Assembly: GCA_022722495.1 (NCBI GenBank)
Contig: JAIJLI010000105.1
Span: 1 to 7,030, forward strand
DNA from: Dialister sp.
GTDB lineage: Bacteria; Bacillota; Negativicutes; Veillonellales; Dialisteraceae
DNA length: 7,030 nucleotides
Direction of reading: 5' to 3'
In this document: in pieces, positions 4,816 through 7,030 of the stretch
Position numbering within the stretch: the stretch's first letter is position 1
Layout of the letters: each line of letters starts with the position of its first letter
Position numbers and translations under genes: made by a program
Notes under the pieces: model-generated
What the model was told of the DNA's origin: nothing
The model's input: only the letters and a program-made list of their open reading frames with translations
The model's database searches: none

Positions 4816-5634
4816 TCAACCAAAGTTACCGGAAATGTAACGAATCGTTCGTTCTTTCTGCGGATTCTCGAAAATCTGTCTGGTTTCGCCGTATTCGACC
4901 ATTTCACCAAGATAGAAGAAGGCTGTCTTGTCAGCGATACGCTGTGCCTGCTGCATGTTATGGGTGACCATGATGACCGTGTAGCGTTCCTTGAGCTTTA
5001 CAGCGAGTTCTTCGATATGCGCTGTGGAGATCGGATCGAGGGCAGAGGTCGCTTCATCCATCAGGAGAACATCAGGCTCTACGGCAAGGGCTCTGGCGAT
5101 GCAGAGACGCTGCTGCTGACCGCCGGAGAGACCGAGAGCAGACTTATGCAGGCGGTCTTTCAGTTCGTCCCAGATGGCAGCCTGACGCAGGCTGCTTTCT
5201 ACGATCTCATCCAGATCCGCTTTCTTGGTGATGCCTTTCAGGCGAGGCCCATAAGCGACATTATCATAGACACTCTTCGGGAATGGATTCGGTTGCTGGA
5301 AAACCATGCCGACATGACGGCGAAGAACGATCGGATCGATATCTTTGTAGGCATCGACACCGGCAAGAAGGATCTCCCCTTCTACACGGCAGGACGGGAT
5401 GAGGTCATTCATGCGGTTCAGAGAGCGCAGGAAGGTCGATTTCCCGCAGCCGGACGGTCCGATGAGTGCGGTGATCTGGTTCTTTTCAATGCGAAGATTG
5501 ATGCCCTTCAGTGCCTGAAATGAGCCATAGTAAAGATCGACATTCTTGCAATCGAAACTTATATTGTTATATACAGAGATGGCAGGTGAGCCAGCAGGAG
5601 CCGGGACAGCGACTGAGTTTCCATTATAATACAT
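4816..5634 (-). CDS. pstB: Phosphate ABC transporter ATP-binding protein PstB
   Basis: This is the ATPase that powers phosphate import through PstC/PstA at the inner face of the membrane. It has 272 residues with the complete ABC motif set: Walker [10 protein letters not shown] (59-67), Q-loop VFQQPNPFP (111-119), signature LSGGQQQRL (169-177), Walker [14 protein letters not shown] (189-201) and switch His225 in [21 protein letters not shown] is characteristic of PstB. The N-terminus carries about 20 residues ahead of the usual ABC start, rich in Ala, Pro, Ser and Asn. No better downstream start is visible. The ATG at 5634 overlaps the pstA stop by one base (TAATG), and AAGGAG lies 10 nt upstream inside the pstA end, which supports coupling. 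Confidence 0.97.
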   Translation of the reverse strand: MYYNGNSVAVPAPAGSPAISVYNNISFDCKNVDLYYGSFQALKGINLRIEKNQITALIGPSGCGKSTFLRSLNRMNDLIPSCRVEGEILLAGVDAYKDIDPIVLRRHVGMVFQQPNPFPKSVYDNVAYGPRLKGITKKADLDEIVESSLRQAAIWDELKDRLHKSALGLSGGQQQRLCIARALAVEPDVLLMDEATSALDPISTAHIEELAVKLKERYTVIMVTHNMQQAQRIADKTAFFYLGEMVEYGETRQIFENPQKERTIRYISGNFG

Positions 5635-6560
5635 TATGCATGTTCTCCTTCTGTTTTCTTAGTAATGTAGTGACTGATGAGGCGAGCGCCTATGCTGAAT
5701 GAGAGCACCATGAGCATCAAAATAGCAGAAGCTGCAGCTGCTGTATCAGCGGCAGATCCGCCGACGCCCTCGGTGCGGGATGCCCAGACCTGCAGGGACA
5801 GGGTTTCACCCGGGCGGAATGGATTCAGCGGGCAAACAGGCGATGTGATATCCCACACCTGCCAGCTGATGTCGGTGCTCATGCCTGCGGTGTAAAGGAG
5901 TGCAGCGGCTTCGCCGAATCCTCGGCCGGCTGCAAGGATGATGCCGGTCACGATTGGTCCGATAGCCGCCGGCAGCATGACCTTCCAGATGGTCTCGAAG
6001 TGAGTCGCCCCCAGTGCAAGGCTGCCTTCTTTGAAGCCATGCGGCAGCGCTTTCAGTGCATCGTAGGTTGTCGCAGTGATAAGCGGCAAAGACAGGACAG
6101 ACACTGCCAAAGCGCCTGCGAAGAGGTTCCACTGGGAGCCGACCATGATGATAAAGACCAGGTAGCCAAAAAGGCCGACCACGATCGAAGGGAGAGAGGA
6201 TAATGTCTCAATGGCGATGCGAAGAGCATTGATGATGCGACCTTCCGGTGCATATTCCGCCATGTAAACACCAGCAAAAATACCGATCGGTACAGAAATC
6301 ACAAGAGAGAGGAAAACAAGATAAACGGTGTTAAAAAACTGATTTCCAATACCGCTTGCTTCAAAAGAGAAGATCTCCGGACGGAAGGCTTTGATACCGC
6401 CCCAGACCACATACATCGTGAAGGCAATGAGAAGCAGGACGAAGGCACCGGACACCACATAGAAGACAGCCGTCGCGAGATTATCGGACATATGCGCCCT
6501 CTTCAGTGAGCCGCTCACATGGCGAAGGTCGTCCGCCGAAAGGGAAGAATTCGGGTTCAT
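5634..6560 (-). CDS. pstA: Phosphate ABC transporter permease PstA
   Basis: This is one of the two membrane subunits forming the phosphate channel. It has 308 residues with six predicted membrane segments at roughly 29-54, 74-100, 114-141, 145-163, 201-223 and 272-296. The cytoplasmic EAA-type coupling loop is at about 171-199 ([18 protein letters not shown]), where PstB docks. The frame stays open to an ATG at 6647, inside pstC. The ATG at 6560 is chosen because it overlaps the pstC stop by one base (TGATG), has AAGGAG 8 nt upstream, and gives a normal-length protein with a short hydrophilic N-terminus. A hydrophilic loop (about 228-271, with [12 protein letters not shown]) sits between the last two segments, as in other PstA proteins. 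Confidence 0.96.
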   Translation of the reverse strand: MNPNSSLSADDLRHVSGSLKRAHMSDNLATAVFYVVSGAFVLLLIAFTMYVVWGGIKAFRPEIFSFEASGIGNQFFNTVYLVFLSLVISVPIGIFAGVYMAEYAPEGRIINALRIAIETLSSLPSIVVGLFGYLVFIIMVGSQWNLFAGALAVSVLSLPLITATTYDALKALPHGFKEGSLALGATHFETIWKVMLPAAIGPIVTGIILAAGRGFGEAAALLYTAGMSTDISWQVWDITSPVCPLNPFRPGETLSLQVWASRTEGVGGSAADTAAAASAILMLMVLSFSIGARLISHYITKKTEGEHA

Positions 6561-7030
6561 CAGATTTTCTCCTTTCTGGCAGCGATCAGATGAATGATCA
6601 GAATGAAAAGAAGGGAAACGATAAAGAGCAGGAGTGCCATGGACCACAGGGCTGCATTGAATTCGCCGCCGTCCATAGCACCGCCCATATCGGAGGCGAT
6701 CGCAGACGTCAGGTTGTTCGTCGGGTCAAGCAGGCTCTTCGGGAATGCGCGCATCTTCCCGATGACCATGGAAACAGCGAGTGCTTCGCCAAAAGCTCTG
6801 GCCAAACCAAGCACGATAGCGGTCAGGATGCCCGACATCGCAGCGGGGAGAAGCACTTTATAAATCATCTGCCAGCGGGTAGAGCCAAGACCATAGGCAC
6901 CTTCGATATACTTCTGATTCACGCTGCGGATGGCATCTGCGGAGACGGAAGTGATCGTCGGATAGATCATGACGGAAAGCACGATCGCTGCCGCCAGCAC
7001 CGACTGCCCATGAGAGCGGTCAAATACCTT
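6560..7030 (-). CDS. pstC: Phosphate ABC transporter permease PstC, 5'-truncated by window edge
   Basis: This is the partner permease of PstA. Only the C-terminal 156 residues are present. The frame runs open to the edge of the window (KVFDRSHGQSVLAAAIVL), so the true start lies outside. Visible are membrane segments at about residues 10-30, 72-95 and 126-150 of the fragment. The EAA-type loop YIEGAYGLGSTRWQMIYKV lies in its middle, followed by FGEALAVSMVIG. The gene ends at TGA (6562-6560), overlapping the pstA ATG. It is a PstC rather than a second PstA because of its order and its SVMIYPTIT and GLARAFGEALAV segments. Confidence 0.94.
   Translation of the reverse strand, partial: KVFDRSHGQSVLAAAIVLSVMIYPTITSVSADAIRSVNQKYIEGAYGLGSTRWQMIYKVLLPAAMSGILTAIVLGLARAFGEALAVSMVIGKMRAFPKSLLDPTNNLTSAIASDMGGAMDGGEFNAALWSMALLLFIVSLLFILIIHLIAARKEKI

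Noticed and set aside
4675..5523. 282-codon open frame on the + strand opposite pstB
   Set aside because: It lies over an unmistakable PstB with all ABC motifs. It starts within the spacer without a Shine-Dalgarno, and its composition is that expected of an antisense shadow.

Overview
All genes in the window lie on the minus strand, so the window reads right to left. The family content and leader architecture point to a Firmicutes-type genome of intermediate GC: infC-rpmI-rplT behind an L20-type leader, a PhoP/PhoR pair, and an ABC-type Pst system. The protein sequences look closest to Negativicutes (Veillonella/Dialister/Megasphaera-like), but that assignment is an impression and was not tested.

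Right part (about 4746-7030): the tail of a high-affinity phosphate transport operon. A 5'-truncated pstC runs off the window edge and is followed by pstA and pstB. The pstC/pstA and pstA/pstB junctions overlap by one base (TGATG and TAATG), as expected of translationally coupled genes. A hairpin ending in T5 follows pstB and may end the transcript. phoU, which often follows pstB, is absent.

Middle (about 1607-4521): a phosphate-type two-component system, with the response regulator phoP and the membrane sensor kinase phoR. Together with pst this forms a phosphate-sensing and uptake cluster. Two things are unusual. phoP and phoR are separated by 287 bases that contain a perfect 9-bp dyad and a perfect 13-bp tandem repeat. 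PhoR also carries a C-terminal extension of about 77 residues ending in a lysine-rich tract. A 33-codon ORF begins on the phoR stop codon (TAATG).

Left part (about 136-1450): the infC-rpmI-rplT translation operon (IF3, L35, L20). It has a sigma-A-like promoter, a leader of about 140 nt with mutually exclusive hairpins resembling the L20-responsive attenuator of Firmicutes, and a strong bidirectional terminator after rplT. infC most likely starts at a non-canonical ATA codon placed 6 nt after a GGAGGTG Shine-Dalgarno sequence. The upstream in-frame ATGs lie in the leader structure. The first 135 bases beyond the terminator contain no supported gene.

No RNA gene, CRISPR array, insertion sequence or prophage was seen. 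I did not find a wholly new system. The best leads are the ATA start with its structured leader, the PhoR tail, the small ORF on the phoR stop, and the repeat-bearing phoP-phoR spacer.
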